DNA of 64,000 bases from an uncultured Lachnospiraceae bacterium (GCA_910577105.1 CAJTMB010000002.1:1-64000), one strand, 5' to 3'; positions 18,091 to 26,542 are shown, counted from the stretch's first letter. Notes: generated from the sequence alone by a model not told the origin. Program-made: numbers and translations.

Positions 18091-18154
18091 CATTTTTTCA
18101 CAAAATTCCGATATAAAGTATGAAATTGTCAAGGTGCTTTCCACTTGTGTTTCT

Positions 18155-19186
18155 CTATCCCGAAACGGCGGCTTTTTCACTTTCCTCCGTCTCTAACACC
18201 CGGTAAATCCTGCTTGCCTGCCTTTCTGTTTTCTGCTGCATGTAAAGGGCGTCGTATTCCGCCCTTCTGGCATGGTACTGGGTGTCCTGCAAAATTTTTC
18301 TGTTTGCCGCTATGACATCCGCCACCAATCCAATCATAAAGGTGAGAAATCCTATGATAATCAGGGTGCATGCCAGAATCAGCGACTGTACATGTCCGCC
18401 GTTCTGTCCGGCTGCCATATATAGCAGGAAGCGGAAACCGATGCAAAGTCCTGTTAAAATAGGAAACACCGCAAGAAAACCAAAACTCTTTAACGGCTTA
18501 TACATCATGTACGCCCTTAAAATCGTAAGCATACTTTTTTTAACGTACCCAAAGATACTGTTAAACAGACGGGACGGGCGCAATTCTGCATTGGTATGTA
18601 CCGGCACGCTGGTAATTGCGATTTTTTCCCTGCCCGCCTGCACAATGGTTTCCAGCGTATAGGTATAGTCGTTGACTACATTTATCCGCATGGCAGCCTC
18701 ACGGCTTAATGCCCGAAAACCGCTGGGGGCGTCGGGAATATCCGTATTGGAGGCTTTTCTTACCACCCAGCTTCCAAAATGCTGTAACTTCTTTTTGAGA
18801 AAGGAGAAGTGCTCGGTTTCGTCAATGGGCCTGGCGCCGATAACCATATCGGCCTTTCCGGCAAGTATCGGCTGAATCAACGCTTCTATATCTTCTGCAC
18901 AGTACTGGTTGTCCGCGTCCGTATTTACGATAATGTCCGCGCCGTTTCTGAGACAGCCGTCCAGCCCTGCCATAAAACCTTTTGCCAGTCCTTTATTCTG
19001 TTTAAACCTGACAATATGGTGGACGCCCCAGTTTTTTGCCACCTCTACCGTTTCATCCCTGCTGCCGTCATCAATAATCAAGTATTCTATGGTATCGACG
19101 CCGGGAAGGGTGCGCGGCAAGTCGTTTAAAGCGATTTCCAGCGTTTCGGCTTCGTTATAGCAAGGTATCTGAATGATTAGTTTCAT
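18155..19186 (-). CDS. DPM1/GtrB-like polyprenyl-phosphate glycosyltransferase (GT2)
   Basis: A 343-aa enzyme that likely moves a sugar from a nucleotide donor to polyprenyl phosphate on the inner face of the membrane. The GT-A domain (1-220) has IIQIPCYNEAETL, YLIIDDGSRD, NKGLAKGFMAGLDG, VNTDADNQY (DxD) and APSGFRALSREAA. Two transmembrane helices follow (about 235-260 and 270-300), as in GtrB/ArnC relatives. Such a product would feed the two GT-C-like transferases of this locus, which use lipid-linked sugars (inference). It lies 11 bp after the UDP-glucose dehydrogenase gene, and the Rpn unit begins 25 bp beyond its stop. Confidence 0.87.
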   Translation of the reverse strand: MKLIIQIPCYNEAETLEIALNDLPRTLPGVDTIEYLIIDDGSRDETVEVAKNWGVHHIVRFKQNKGLAKGFMAGLDGCLRNGADIIVNTDADNQYCAEDIEALIQPILAGKADMVIGARPIDETEHFSFLKKKLQHFGSWVVRKASNTDIPDAPSGFRALSREAAMRINVVNDYTYTLETIVQAGREKIAITSVPVHTNAELRPSRLFNSIFGYVKKSMLTILRAYMMYKPLKSFGFLAVFPILTGLCIGFRFLLYMAAGQNGGHVQSLILACTLIIIGFLTFMIGLVADVIAANRKILQDTQYHARRAEYDALYMQQKTERQASRIYRVLETEESEKAAVSG

Positions 19187-19197
19187 GGTCTTTTCCC

Positions 19198-20412
19198 TTA
19201 GTCCTTTCCGAATAAATCCCTTGTATATACCTTTTCCTTTACATCTTCCAATTCCCCGGCAAAACGGTTTGCCACAATGACTTCCGAAAACCGTTTAAAC
19301 ACCGCCAGTTCTTTCACGACCGGCGCGCCGTAATATTGCTCTTCTCTCATGGAAGGCTCGTAAATAATCACTTCCACACCTTTTGCACGCAGCCTTTTCA
19401 TGATTCCCTGTATGGAAGACTGCCTGAAGTTATCTGAACCTGTCTTCATTGTCAAACGGTAGATGCCAACAATGCTACGCTGTGCCTGATGGTTTTTTTC
19501 TTCAAAATGAAGCTTTTGCAAAATCTGTTCCGCTATAAAATCTTTTCTTGTGCGGTTCGCCTCCACAATGGCGCTGATAATATTGTTGGGTACCGTGTCA
19601 TAATTGGCCAGAAGCTGTCGGGTATCCTTTGGCAGGCAATAGCCGCCGTAGCCGAAAGAAGGATTGTTATAATGCGTGCCAATCCTGGGGTCCAGACACA
19701 CTCCCTCTATGATTTCCTTTGCATCAAGCCCCCTTGCCTCCGCATAGGTATCAAGTTCATTAAAATAGGCTACCCTGAGGGCAAGATACGTGTTGGCAAA
19801 AAGCTTGACCGCCTCTGCCTCGGTAGGATTTAAAAGCAGTACGGGAATCTCTTCCTTTATTGCCCCTTCCTGCAAAAGCGCCGCAAACCTCCCTGCCTTT
19901 TCCACGCCTTCCCTGTCCTCCCTGTCCACGCCGACAATAATCCTTGACGGATACAGGTTGTCGTAAAGCGCCCTTCCTTCCCGCAAAAACTCCGGTGAAA
20001 AGAGGATATGGTCATTTTTGTATTTTTCTTTCATCTGTCCGGTAAAACCAACCGGCACTGTGGATTTGACAACGATATATGCCCGCGTGTTTAACTGCAT
20101 TACCTTTTCTATCACACTCTCCACCGAAGCTGTGTCAAAAAAATTTTTACGTTCGTCATAATTGGTGGGAGTGGAGATTATGATAAAATCTGCCTCCCTG
20201 TATGCCGCATCACCGTCTGTTACCGCTCTAAGATTCAGCGAATGCGTTCCCAGATATTCTTCCAGCTCCTTATCCGCAATCGGGGACTTCCCGTTATTTA
20301 CCATATCCGCTTTTTCCTGCAGGATATCCACTGCAATCACTTCATTGTGCTGTGCCAGCAAAACCGCATTGGACAATCCCACATAGCCCAATCCCGCTAC
20401 TGTTATTTTCAC
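19198..20412 (-). CDS. ugd: UDP-glucose 6-dehydrogenase
   Basis: A 404-aa NAD-dependent enzyme that oxidises UDP-glucose twice to UDP-glucuronate for acidic polysaccharides. It shows the Rossmann motif MKITVAGLGYVGLSNA, the central FSPEFLREGRALYDN and PTEAEAVKLFANTYLA, and the catalytic cysteine in FGYGGYCLPKDTRQL. The length matches the short bacterial Ugd class. A UDP-ManNAc or GDP-mannose dehydrogenase of the same superfamily is possible but the FSPEFLREG form favours Ugd. GTG start. It supplies the uronic acid for the locus and sits between the SH3 protein and GT2 genes. Confidence 0.88.
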   Translation of the reverse strand: MKITVAGLGYVGLSNAVLLAQHNEVIAVDILQEKADMVNNGKSPIADKELEEYLGTHSLNLRAVTDGDAAYREADFIIISTPTNYDERKNFFDTASVESVIEKVMQLNTRAYIVVKSTVPVGFTGQMKEKYKNDHILFSPEFLREGRALYDNLYPSRIIVGVDREDREGVEKAGRFAALLQEGAIKEEIPVLLLNPTEAEAVKLFANTYLALRVAYFNELDTYAEARGLDAKEIIEGVCLDPRIGTHYNNPSFGYGGYCLPKDTRQLLANYDTVPNNIISAIVEANRTRKDFIAEQILQKLHFEEKNHQAQRSIVGIYRLTMKTGSDNFRQSSIQGIMKRLRAKGVEVIIYEPSMREEQYYGAPVVKELAVFKRFSEVIVANRFAGELEDVKEKVYTRDLFGKD

Positions 20413-20433
20413 TTTCCTATGTACCTTTCCTTC

Positions 20434-21207
20434 TTATATGTCCTCATCAAAATCCAGAATGTCCAACAAATCTTTTTTCTTTGCCGCATCCTTTTCTGTC
20501 TCTTTCACCATCTCTTCTTCCATCTCTACTTCCGGTTCTTCTTCTATTCCCTCTTCCGGTTCGTCTGCATCTGTTTCCTCATCTGCATACATTTCTTCGT
20601 CTGCATCCGTAATCTCCTGCAAATTATCCCCGCCATTTTTCTCCATTACAATCTGAACCGTCCCGTAAACCAATATGCTCCCGATTGCCAGAACAAAAAT
20701 CACTATGGTGGAAATATTTATTTTACTTTTGCTTTTCTTTGTCTTGTCGGATACCGTGGTTTTTTCTTCCCCGGTTTCCTCGTTTACAGGTCTTACTTTT
20801 CTGATTTTAGGCGCAGCAGGTTCTGCCTGCTGCTCCGGGTCATAGTATGGCTGCGTTGCAAAAAAGGTTTCCGCATCCGAGGGGGCGTATTCTTCACTGT
20901 CCCCTGCCTCTCCGTATACTGCCAAAAAATCTTCCCTGACATATCCTGTTTCTCCGCCATACACCACCCTGTACCATCCTTCCGGGGTCAGTTCCACTGC
21001 AAATATGGTTTCTCCCTGCTCCAATTCCACTATGACATCCGTTTCCGTTCCCGGTCCTTTTCGCACGTTGACGGTATCCAAGGCATACATAAGCGTCGTG
21101 CCCGCTGACTCCTGCGCCCCTGCCTTTATCGCAAAAAATCCGGCGGCAAAAACTGCCAAAAGGAATAACAGTATTATTTTTCCGCGACTTTTTTCCATAA
21201 GTGACAT
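20434..21207 (-). CDS. membrane protein with extracellular SH3 domain and acidic tail
   Basis: A 257-aa protein. A hydrophobic N-terminal segment (about 10-28) is followed by a bacterial SH3 domain (about 40-100: ALDTVNVRKGPGTETDVIV...GWYRVVYGGETGYVREDFL), a linker, a second hydrophobic helix (about 173-195) and a very acidic C-terminal tail rich in Glu and Asp. SH3_3 domains bind cell-wall peptides, so the protein may tie polysaccharide assembly to the wall (inference). AAAGGAAG lies about 8 nt before the ATG. Two in-frame ATGs (codons 1 and 4) are both possible starts. It lies 13 bp after the Wzy-like gene. Confidence 0.75.
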   Translation of the reverse strand: MSLMEKSRGKIILLFLLAVFAAGFFAIKAGAQESAGTTLMYALDTVNVRKGPGTETDVIVELEQGETIFAVELTPEGWYRVVYGGETGYVREDFLAVYGEAGDSEEYAPSDAETFFATQPYYDPEQQAEPAAPKIRKVRPVNEETGEEKTTVSDKTKKSKSKINISTIVIFVLAIGSILVYGTVQIVMEKNGGDNLQEITDADEEMYADEETDADEPEEGIEEEPEVEMEEEMVKETEKDAAKKKDLLDILDFDEDI

Positions 21208-21220
21208 TTGTTGCTTCCTT

Positions 21221-22513
21221 TCATTCCTCTTCTACCTTTTTACGGACATCCCCATACATTGCCCCTGCCATCAGCACTGCATAAACCGGAACGGTTATCG
21301 GCGATTGGCTGAAAAAAAGGGATTGCGGCAGATACATGGCAAAAAGCGCCGTCAATACAGGCGATACCTTCTTTCTCCTTATTTGCTTCTGCATCCTCTT
21401 TCCTGCCGTAAAGACAATGCCAAACAGCCAGATAACTCCATATATCCCGTAATGCTCCAGCACGTCGAAAAACGTTCCGTTATGTGCCCCACAGTAATTC
21501 CGCAGTTTTGCCGAAAACTGTTGCAGCAGGGATACGCTGTATCCTCCTTTTATGCCGTCCAGCCTGCTTCCCATAGATAGAAGCAGAAAGAAAAGAAGGC
21601 CTGCCGCCGCAAGAATCCATCCGACAGCCTTTTGAAATGCATATAACGGTTTTTCTTCTTCCCCAAGCTTCTCCCAGTAAGAAAAGAAGAATACGCCCGC
21701 CACAGCCATAAGAAGCTCAAGAAACACACCGCCCTCCATGCCATACGGTTTTTCTTCCAAAAGCTTTGGAAAGATACGCGTTACCAGCGGCATGTTCGCC
21801 CACAGAAAAAAATAGGTAAAAGCAATCTCCATCACTCTTTTAACAAAAGCCTTTGTGGGTTCATGCAGCAGCAATAACACAGGAAAAAAGAATCCCATTA
21901 ACGCTTTTCCCACTATGTTCCCGTTTACAAACAACAGAAAATTACCGGAAAGCGCCGCCATAAAATAAAAATGTTTTTTTACCTTGTCCTCTGTTTCACA
22001 ATACTTTCCTGCCGCAATCATACCCGTCAGCAGCAAAAAGGCCGCAAGCGCCTGTTCATCCTGCAATAACGGACGCAGGTTAAAGGTAAAGGAAGGTTCC
22101 ACAAAAAAACGCCAGAACAGCCCTGCAAAAAGAAGCGTGCTGCATATCAGCAGACCGTCCGCAGAAACAGGTGTTTCTTCCATGGAAATCACAAAGAACA
22201 AAAGGATGACCGCCACAGCAAAAAAATTTCTTTCCTTACATCCGTCTGCTCCCAGACTGTCTGCCACAATCTGGAAGACATTCCATGCCAGAAAGAGGCC
22301 AAGCAGACAGTCAAAAGGCTCCCATTTCCTTTTCCGTATTCCTTTTCCACCCTCCGCCGCCGGTTTCTTTTTTTCTCTCAGGAAAAAGAAAAACAACAGG
22401 ACGGTATACAGATAGATAAGCCATGTTCTGACGGATATCCCTGCAAGCTGCCAATCTTGTAAGAACAACAGGATGGTCAAAACCCACACGCCGGATTTAC
22501 GGATAGCATACAT
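21221..22513 (-). CDS. Wzy / O-antigen-ligase-like membrane protein
   Basis: A 430-aa protein with about 11-12 hydrophobic helices and no strong family motif. Late in the sequence, HNGTFFDVLEHYGIYGVIWL resembles the HN...G..G segment of the O-antigen ligase/polymerase (Wzy_C) family, which joins repeat units on the outer surface. The ATG at 22513 has GGAGG 9 nt upstream, inside the end of the previous gene, so the two overlap by 17 nt and are probably coupled. An upstream in-frame ATG at 22603 has no site and would overlap by over 100 nt. As the only polymerase candidate in the locus it partners the flippase at 8.5 kb. Confidence 0.62.
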   Translation of the reverse strand: MYAIRKSGVWVLTILLFLQDWQLAGISVRTWLIYLYTVLLFFFFLREKKKPAAEGGKGIRKRKWEPFDCLLGLFLAWNVFQIVADSLGADGCKERNFFAVAVILLFFVISMEETPVSADGLLICSTLLFAGLFWRFFVEPSFTFNLRPLLQDEQALAAFLLLTGMIAAGKYCETEDKVKKHFYFMAALSGNFLLFVNGNIVGKALMGFFFPVLLLLHEPTKAFVKRVMEIAFTYFFLWANMPLVTRIFPKLLEEKPYGMEGGVFLELLMAVAGVFFFSYWEKLGEEEKPLYAFQKAVGWILAAAGLLFFLLLSMGSRLDGIKGGYSVSLLQQFSAKLRNYCGAHNGTFFDVLEHYGIYGVIWLFGIVFTAGKRMQKQIRRKKVSPVLTALFAMYLPQSLFFSQSPITVPVYAVLMAGAMYGDVRKKVEEE

Positions 22514-24272
22514 TGTCTCTTTCCTCCCAATTACAAAAAACCACATAGTGCGGGGACGCAAACACCTCCGTATATTGCGCCGGCAGCTCTTCTGCCAGTT
22601 CATCCCCTCTTTGCAGCACCACGAAAGATTTTTGAGCCGTTTCCCGTAATTCCTCCTTGGACACTATATGCAGAGGAATATCCTGCATCATATACTGCAC
22701 CAGACAGTAGGCATTGCTTTTTTCGCTGTAACCGTATAACACTTCTGCTTCCGATTGGATTTCTGCTTCCTTTTTAAGCTCCGAAAGCATTTCCGCATCC
22801 GCTTTCTGTCCTGCATGGGCCGGTTCCAGATAATACTTCCATGCAAACAGTGCGGGCAGAAGCTGCAACAGGGCGATACCCAGAAAAAATACCTGTTTTT
22901 TCCTGCCTTTGGCAAGCCGAACCAGCGCCAACATCACTGCCATGCCAAGCGCTCCTCCCAGACCGGCATACAAAAGAAACTTTGCATCATAATGATCCGC
23001 AAGCACCACGGCATACAAAATTCCCAATATGGAATGCCGGTTCAGGTATACTATGGTTCCGTTTCCGAGAAGGGAATAAACAAGAAAAAAACTGATGTTC
23101 GTCAATCCCATAAACCAGAGCAGCCGTTTTTTTACCTTTGGGGCGGATATGATTTCCACCATTCCAAAGGCCAGAATAAAGGGCAGTGTATTTTCATGAT
23201 ATCTGCCGTACAAAACCGCATCCAGACGGTCGCTCATCAAGCTGAAAATATTGGATATCAGTACCGCAGCCGTATGGGACAGCAGTATAAAACAATAAAG
23301 CCATGCTTCACTGGGCGCGCTTTCTTTCCTAATCAGGCACTTTATCAGCTTCTTTCCTTTTTTCAGGAGGAAGGCCATTCCCCAATAGTACAGTCCAAAG
23401 CTGGCGCAGCCCATGTAAAAAATTTTTCCTGCCAATCCTGTAAAAAACCGATAGATGCCTTTTAAGGTAAACAGATACCCCAGTTTTCTCCATTGTCCGC
23501 CGTAATCATTTACCTGCGTCAGCCTGCGGTATTCTTCGGAAGCCGCACTGCCCACCAGATTTCCTTTTACCGCCTCTGTGATAAGCAGTGCAAAAATAAC
23601 GCCCAGAATAACCACAGAAATCACAATTGCCGCTTTCCTTTTTCCGGGTTTTTTCCCGCAAAGCAAAACTGCAATCATGCAGACTGCCGTTGTAAGTAAA
23701 ATGCCGACAGTCCTCATATGTACCATATACATATAGCCCCCGGTAAAAAGCACGGGAATGCTATTCCAAATATCCGGCTGCATAAGCCACCGATACAGAA
23801 ACCAGACGAGAAGGACATACAGAAAAACCAGCAATACTTCCGTCATGGTTGTCTGCGCATAGGAAATATAAGCGACATATGTCAGAGCAAGGCCACTTAC
23901 CCACGCTGCCGTCTTCTTTTCTTTCTTTTTATCAAGCCCTGTAAGTATCCTGTAAAGCAGAAGGGTAGCAGCCCCAAGCAGCATAAAATGAAATCCTGCC
24001 ATGCACCTGTACCGCACAATCGGATGCGGCACCAGTTTTACCAAAGGCAGCATAAGCAGTCCATACCCAAAAGAGTACCAGGAATGCTGCGTCATGGCCT
24101 CCCGCCAGTCCATTCCTGCCAGATTGGCCGCCTGCGCCCAGTAACCAAATTCATCCGGCAGAATGATTGGTCCATATAGCTTCGGGACAGTCATAAGCGC
24201 AAGAATGAGCCACATGCACATAAAACCCGTCAATATAAATATGGAGATTTTCTCCGTTTCTTTCTTCTTCAT
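22497..24272 (-). CDS. GT-C-like membrane glycosyltransferase, first gene of the polysaccharide operon
   Basis: A 591-aa polytopic protein with about 12 helices. The first outside loop has ILPDEFGYWAQAANLAGMDW, matching in spacing the SGDELYLFY...AGLDW of the 611-aa paralogue at 6633-8468. The acidic D-E pair is typical of GT-C catalytic sites that take polyprenyl-phosphate sugars. The soluble C-terminal part (about 490-590) probably faces outward. The ribosome binding site is weak (GAAAG). An extended -10 element lies about 30 bp upstream of the ATG, so this gene probably opens the transcription unit. Confidence 0.7.
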   Translation of the reverse strand: MKKKETEKISIFILTGFMCMWLILALMTVPKLYGPIILPDEFGYWAQAANLAGMDWREAMTQHSWYSFGYGLLMLPLVKLVPHPIVRYRCMAGFHFMLLGAATLLLYRILTGLDKKKEKKTAAWVSGLALTYVAYISYAQTTMTEVLLVFLYVLLVWFLYRWLMQPDIWNSIPVLFTGGYMYMVHMRTVGILLTTAVCMIAVLLCGKKPGKRKAAIVISVVILGVIFALLITEAVKGNLVGSAASEEYRRLTQVNDYGGQWRKLGYLFTLKGIYRFFTGLAGKIFYMGCASFGLYYWGMAFLLKKGKKLIKCLIRKESAPSEAWLYCFILLSHTAAVLISNIFSLMSDRLDAVLYGRYHENTLPFILAFGMVEIISAPKVKKRLLWFMGLTNISFFLVYSLLGNGTIVYLNRHSILGILYAVVLADHYDAKFLLYAGLGGALGMAVMLALVRLAKGRKKQVFFLGIALLQLLPALFAWKYYLEPAHAGQKADAEMLSELKKEAEIQSEAEVLYGYSEKSNAYCLVQYMMQDIPLHIVSKEELRETAQKSFVVLQRGDELAEELPAQYTEVFASPHYVVFCNWEERDNVCYP

Positions 24273-24300
24273 TTTTATTGTCTTTCAGACATGCTTATGT

Positions 24301-24309
24301 AGTATAACA
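24301..24309 (-). promoter_or_regulatory. candidate extended -10 promoter of the polysaccharide operon
   Basis: On the minus strand TGTTATACT (24309-24301) is an extended -10 element. The best -35, TTAGTG 18 bp upstream, is poor. It lies about 30 bp before the first gene of the locus and after the hairpin block at 24365-24461. Confidence 0.4.
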
Positions 24310-24364
24310 ATCCAACATTTCTAACACTAACCTCCATGCCGCCTCCCAGCGGCACAAATCTGTA

Positions 24365-24461
24365 GGGAGAACGCCCGCATTCCGGGCATTCTCCCGCGTG
24401 GAACTTAGAAGTTCTCCGCGAAACAGCCTCTGCTGTGAGCGGCTAGAACTTCTTTCCACGC
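24365..24461 (-). repeat. two abutting hairpins after the secreted-protein gene
   Basis: Hairpin one (24365-24395) has a 13-bp stem, GGGAGAA...TTCTCCC with inner CCCG/CGGG. Hairpin two (24396-24461) begins at the very next base, has an outer GCGTGGAA/TTCCACGC stem, a 9-bp AGAAGTTCT/AGAACTTCT stem and an inner CCGC/GCGG stem, and its last base is in the stop codon of the secreted-protein gene. No T-run follows either on the minus strand. The same type of block follows infB at 46277-46424. Confidence 0.6.
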
Positions 24462-25189
24462 TACTTGTACTTATCGAAGCTGCCCGCCGGCGCCTTGACG
24501 ATTACAAATACGCCAAAGCCGGTGGTATCGAAAGCAACAATTGCAGAATCGGGCTCCTTGTCCGTCAGGATGCTGACTCTGCCGCCTTCCTGCACACGGA
24601 TTACCGCATACTCGTAGCCGGCCTGTCTGAAGGATTCGGGAACGCCTACCACAACGGTAACCGGATTATCAATATCAATCACTTTTTTACCGTTCAGATA
24701 CGCATTGATGTCAATGGCGGGTCCCCTGACCACATTCACATTGTCAGCAGCAAGTCCGGCAAGTCCGTCGTTGATACACTGTTCCGCCGCCGGGCCGTGT
24801 GATGAATTTAACACTGCCAGCCTTATCTGTGCGCCTTCCCCTGCGCCAAATGCAGCCGCTACATCCGCCTTCGACGTAGTTACTGCAACGCCATCCACAA
24901 CCGTTTCGGTATAAACGCCTTCCACTGTGGAAACCAGCTTGTTGCCTCCTCCGGCAACAACCACATGGTTGCTTACCTGCGGGGCAGGCGCCGGCGCGGT
25001 TGTCTTGGTACCGCTGCTGACCGGATTGGACGGTGTCACCGGGTCTGTCGAACCTTGGTCTTGCGAACCTGTGGTGCTTTTTAAAAGCTGACTGCTGCCA
25101 CCTGCGCTTACCGCGAGGGCAGGCGCTGCTGCCAGCATGACCGCCATGGCGAACACACCGATGTTCTTAAGTACCTTCTTACTAACCAT
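24461..25189 (-). CDS. secreted protein of unknown function
   Basis: A 242-aa protein with a clear signal peptide (VLKNIGVFAMAVMLAAAPALAVSA, cut near residue 29). A low-complexity Ser/Thr/Pro/Gly linker runs from about 30 to 75, then a compact domain of about 150 residues rich in Val, Ala and Gly. No cysteines, lipobox or sortase signal is seen. I do not recognise the family; it resembles small secreted proteins of Lachnospiraceae. AAGGAGG precedes the ATG by 7-8 nt and TATAAT lies at 25216-25211. The recombinase cassette upstream (left site at 25322) could place its promoter region beside another sequence when inverted (inference). Confidence 0.7.
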   Translation of the reverse strand: MVSKKVLKNIGVFAMAVMLAAAPALAVSAGGSSQLLKSTTGSQDQGSTDPVTPSNPVSSGTKTTAPAPAPQVSNHVVVAGGGNKLVSTVEGVYTETVVDGVAVTTSKADVAAAFGAGEGAQIRLAVLNSSHGPAAEQCINDGLAGLAADNVNVVRGPAIDINAYLNGKKVIDIDNPVTVVVGVPESFRQAGYEYAVIRVQEGGRVSILTDKEPDSAIVAFDTTGFGVFVIVKAPAGSFDKYK

Positions 25190-25321
25190 CTCTTTTTACC
25201 TCCTTTTTAGATTATATATAGCAGGAAACGGCTTCCCATCCCCTGTATATACCGTCTTTTAAAAACCGCTATAAATTTCTTGCATACAAATCCCGTAAAA
25301 GGGTATGATAATGAAGAAAAG

Positions 25322-25348
25322 TTTCGTAAAATAAACACATTTACGAAA
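25322..25348 (+). repeat. recombinase core site, left copy (27 bp)
   Basis: Perfect 9-bp arms TTTCGTAAA and TTTACGAAA flank an asymmetric 9-bp spacer ATAAACACA. The right copy at 26721-26747 has the reverse-complement spacer TGTGTTTAT and arms with three differences. Inverted arms around a 7-9 bp crossover region is the core-site layout of tyrosine recombinases. The opposite spacer orientation predicts inversion, not excision, of the recombinase gene between them. Confidence 0.75.
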
Positions 25349-25365
25349 TGGTTTTTATAAGCAGT

Positions 25366-25402
25366 AAAAAAGCGGTCCCGGATAACTCCTGACCACTTTT
25401 TT
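25366..25402 (-). terminator. intrinsic terminator of the second recombinase gene (bidirectional)
   Basis: AAAAAAGCGGTC (25366-25377) pairs with GACCACTTTTTT (25391-25402) apart from one mismatch on the plus strand (a G-U pair in minus-strand RNA), with T-runs on both strands. It lies 15 bp past the recombinase stop and inside the putative invertible segment. Confidence 0.72.
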
Positions 25403-25408
25403 GACGGT
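25389..25408 (+). repeat. 20-bp direct repeat beside the recombinase gene, 3' copy
   Basis: CTGACCAC followed by TTTTTTGACGGT recurs at 26543-26562 with one change (C to T). One copy ends 8 bp beyond the recombinase stop; the other is 17 bp before its start. The copy here overlaps the terminator. It may be a regulatory or accessory recombination site. Confidence 0.6.
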
Positions 25409-25416
25409 TTAACGTT

Positions 25417-26526
25417 TCATGCCGCTTTCGTCAATCGGTTCATCAACAGCCGTTTCTGGCACATGGAAGAATGTACATATAAATTCATGGTAATCTGTAC
25501 GGAAGCATGTCCCAGAATTTCACTTAAGCTTTTCATATCAAATGACTGTCTGATACATCTGCTTGCAAAATAATGCCGCAGCATGTGGAATTTAAAGTAC
25601 TCTATTCCACATGCCTTTAAGATGGCGGCAAAACGGTACTGCACGGTTCTTGCCTCCGCCCATTCCTTTTTTGTGCCTTCCACCAGATAACAGTTTCCGG
25701 CTTTTTGACGGCGCTTTAATATAACCAGAATCTCCTCCGGAATAGGGATGCAACGTATGGAAGTCAAGGTTTTCGGCGTCTGCACCTTTATATGGGTGGC
25801 GGAGGTTTCTTCCCCAAAATCCTTGATGCGCTGGAGATTTTTGCTGATTTTGAGAATACCCTCCTCAAAGTCAATATCACTCCAGGTCAGGGCACAGAGC
25901 TCCCCGATGCGGATGCCGGTATAATAAGTCAAAAGGATTCCCAGACAGGTACTGTCTTTTGTATGGGAAAGCAGATACTCTTCCAGCTTTTTCATGGTTT
26001 TTTCAGAAGGCATCTCCATATTTTTTCCGGTCCTGGACAATTTGGGATTTTCCAGGTCGGGGAGCTGATACCGGTATTCTCTGGACACATAAGCAAACGC
26101 CTGTATCAAAACCGCGCTTATGCCGTGGGAATAAGCAGGAGAAATTTTTGAGCCGTCACTCTTGGTGATATTATTTACATATTCATGAAAACAGACATTG
26201 GTAAAATCCGACGCCCGCACTGTTTTTGTTTCCTTATAGATATGTCTTTCCGCAAGTTGTCTGTAACAGGCATACGTAGATTCCTTCCATATGCCTTTTT
26301 TATCCCGTAACCAGACGGACACAACTTCGGGAACCGTCATATCGCATTTTTTTTGCGCCGGTTCTTTTGCTGCCAAAAGCGCTGTCATTTTTTCCTTTAC
26401 TTCCCGATAGCTTTTTCCATATAAGGAGCGGTACCGGCATCTGCCGTCGGAAAACTGCTTCTGGCAGATACGTCCTTCCCATCGTCCGTCCTTCCTTTTA
26501 TAAATATTCAAACCTCTCTTTGCCAT
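25417..26526 (-). CDS. phage/ICE-type tyrosine integrase in a putative self-inverting cassette
   Basis: A 369-aa integrase. The N terminus (KRGLNIYKRKDGRWEGRICQ) is an arm-binding domain of the kind seen in Tn916-like integrases, the core-binding SAM-like domain runs about 65-155, and the catalytic domain about 170-360 with R206 (GIRIGEL), K252, H314, R317 (HMLRH), H340 (GHA) and Y350 all present. The ATG at 26526 has GGAGG 7 nt upstream; an open extension upstream is noncoding leader. No excisionase, relaxase or phage gene accompanies it, and no tRNA lies near, so it is not an intact ICE or prophage. Inverted 27-bp sites bracket it at 25322 and 26721. The leader holds TGTTATAAT (extended -10) close to the right site. 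Confidence 0.88.
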   Translation of the reverse strand: MAKRGLNIYKRKDGRWEGRICQKQFSDGRCRYRSLYGKSYREVKEKMTALLAAKEPAQKKCDMTVPEVVSVWLRDKKGIWKESTYACYRQLAERHIYKETKTVRASDFTNVCFHEYVNNITKSDGSKISPAYSHGISAVLIQAFAYVSREYRYQLPDLENPKLSRTGKNMEMPSEKTMKKLEEYLLSHTKDSTCLGILLTYYTGIRIGELCALTWSDIDFEEGILKISKNLQRIKDFGEETSATHIKVQTPKTLTSIRCIPIPEEILVILKRRQKAGNCYLVEGTKKEWAEARTVQYRFAAILKACGIEYFKFHMLRHYFASRCIRQSFDMKSLSEILGHASVQITMNLYVHSSMCQKRLLMNRLTKAA

Positions 26527-26542
26527 AAATACCTCCTTAAAA

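Larger units (their letters stand above)
16854..18129. mobile_element. putative Rpn element bounded by 25-bp inverted repeats
   Basis: Positions 16854-16878 and 18105-18129 are inverted copies of one 25-bp sequence with two mismatches; read inward from each end they begin CAATTTCATAC. Between them lie one Rpn-family nuclease gene, its own promoter and its terminator, and nothing else. The unit separates the GC-richer and AT-rich parts of the polysaccharide locus. No target-site duplication is visible next to the outer ends. Mobility is inference, and the repeats could instead be a duplicated terminator arm. Confidence 0.5.

Noticed and set aside
20242..21108. 288-codon plus-strand frame opposite the SH3 protein and ugd
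   Set aside because: Antisense to two well-supported genes; hydrophobic runs reflect the acidic tail on the other strand.
24365..24461. Hairpin blocks as a CRISPR or integron array
   Set aside because: There are no repeated units with unique spacers, and each palindrome differs in sequence.
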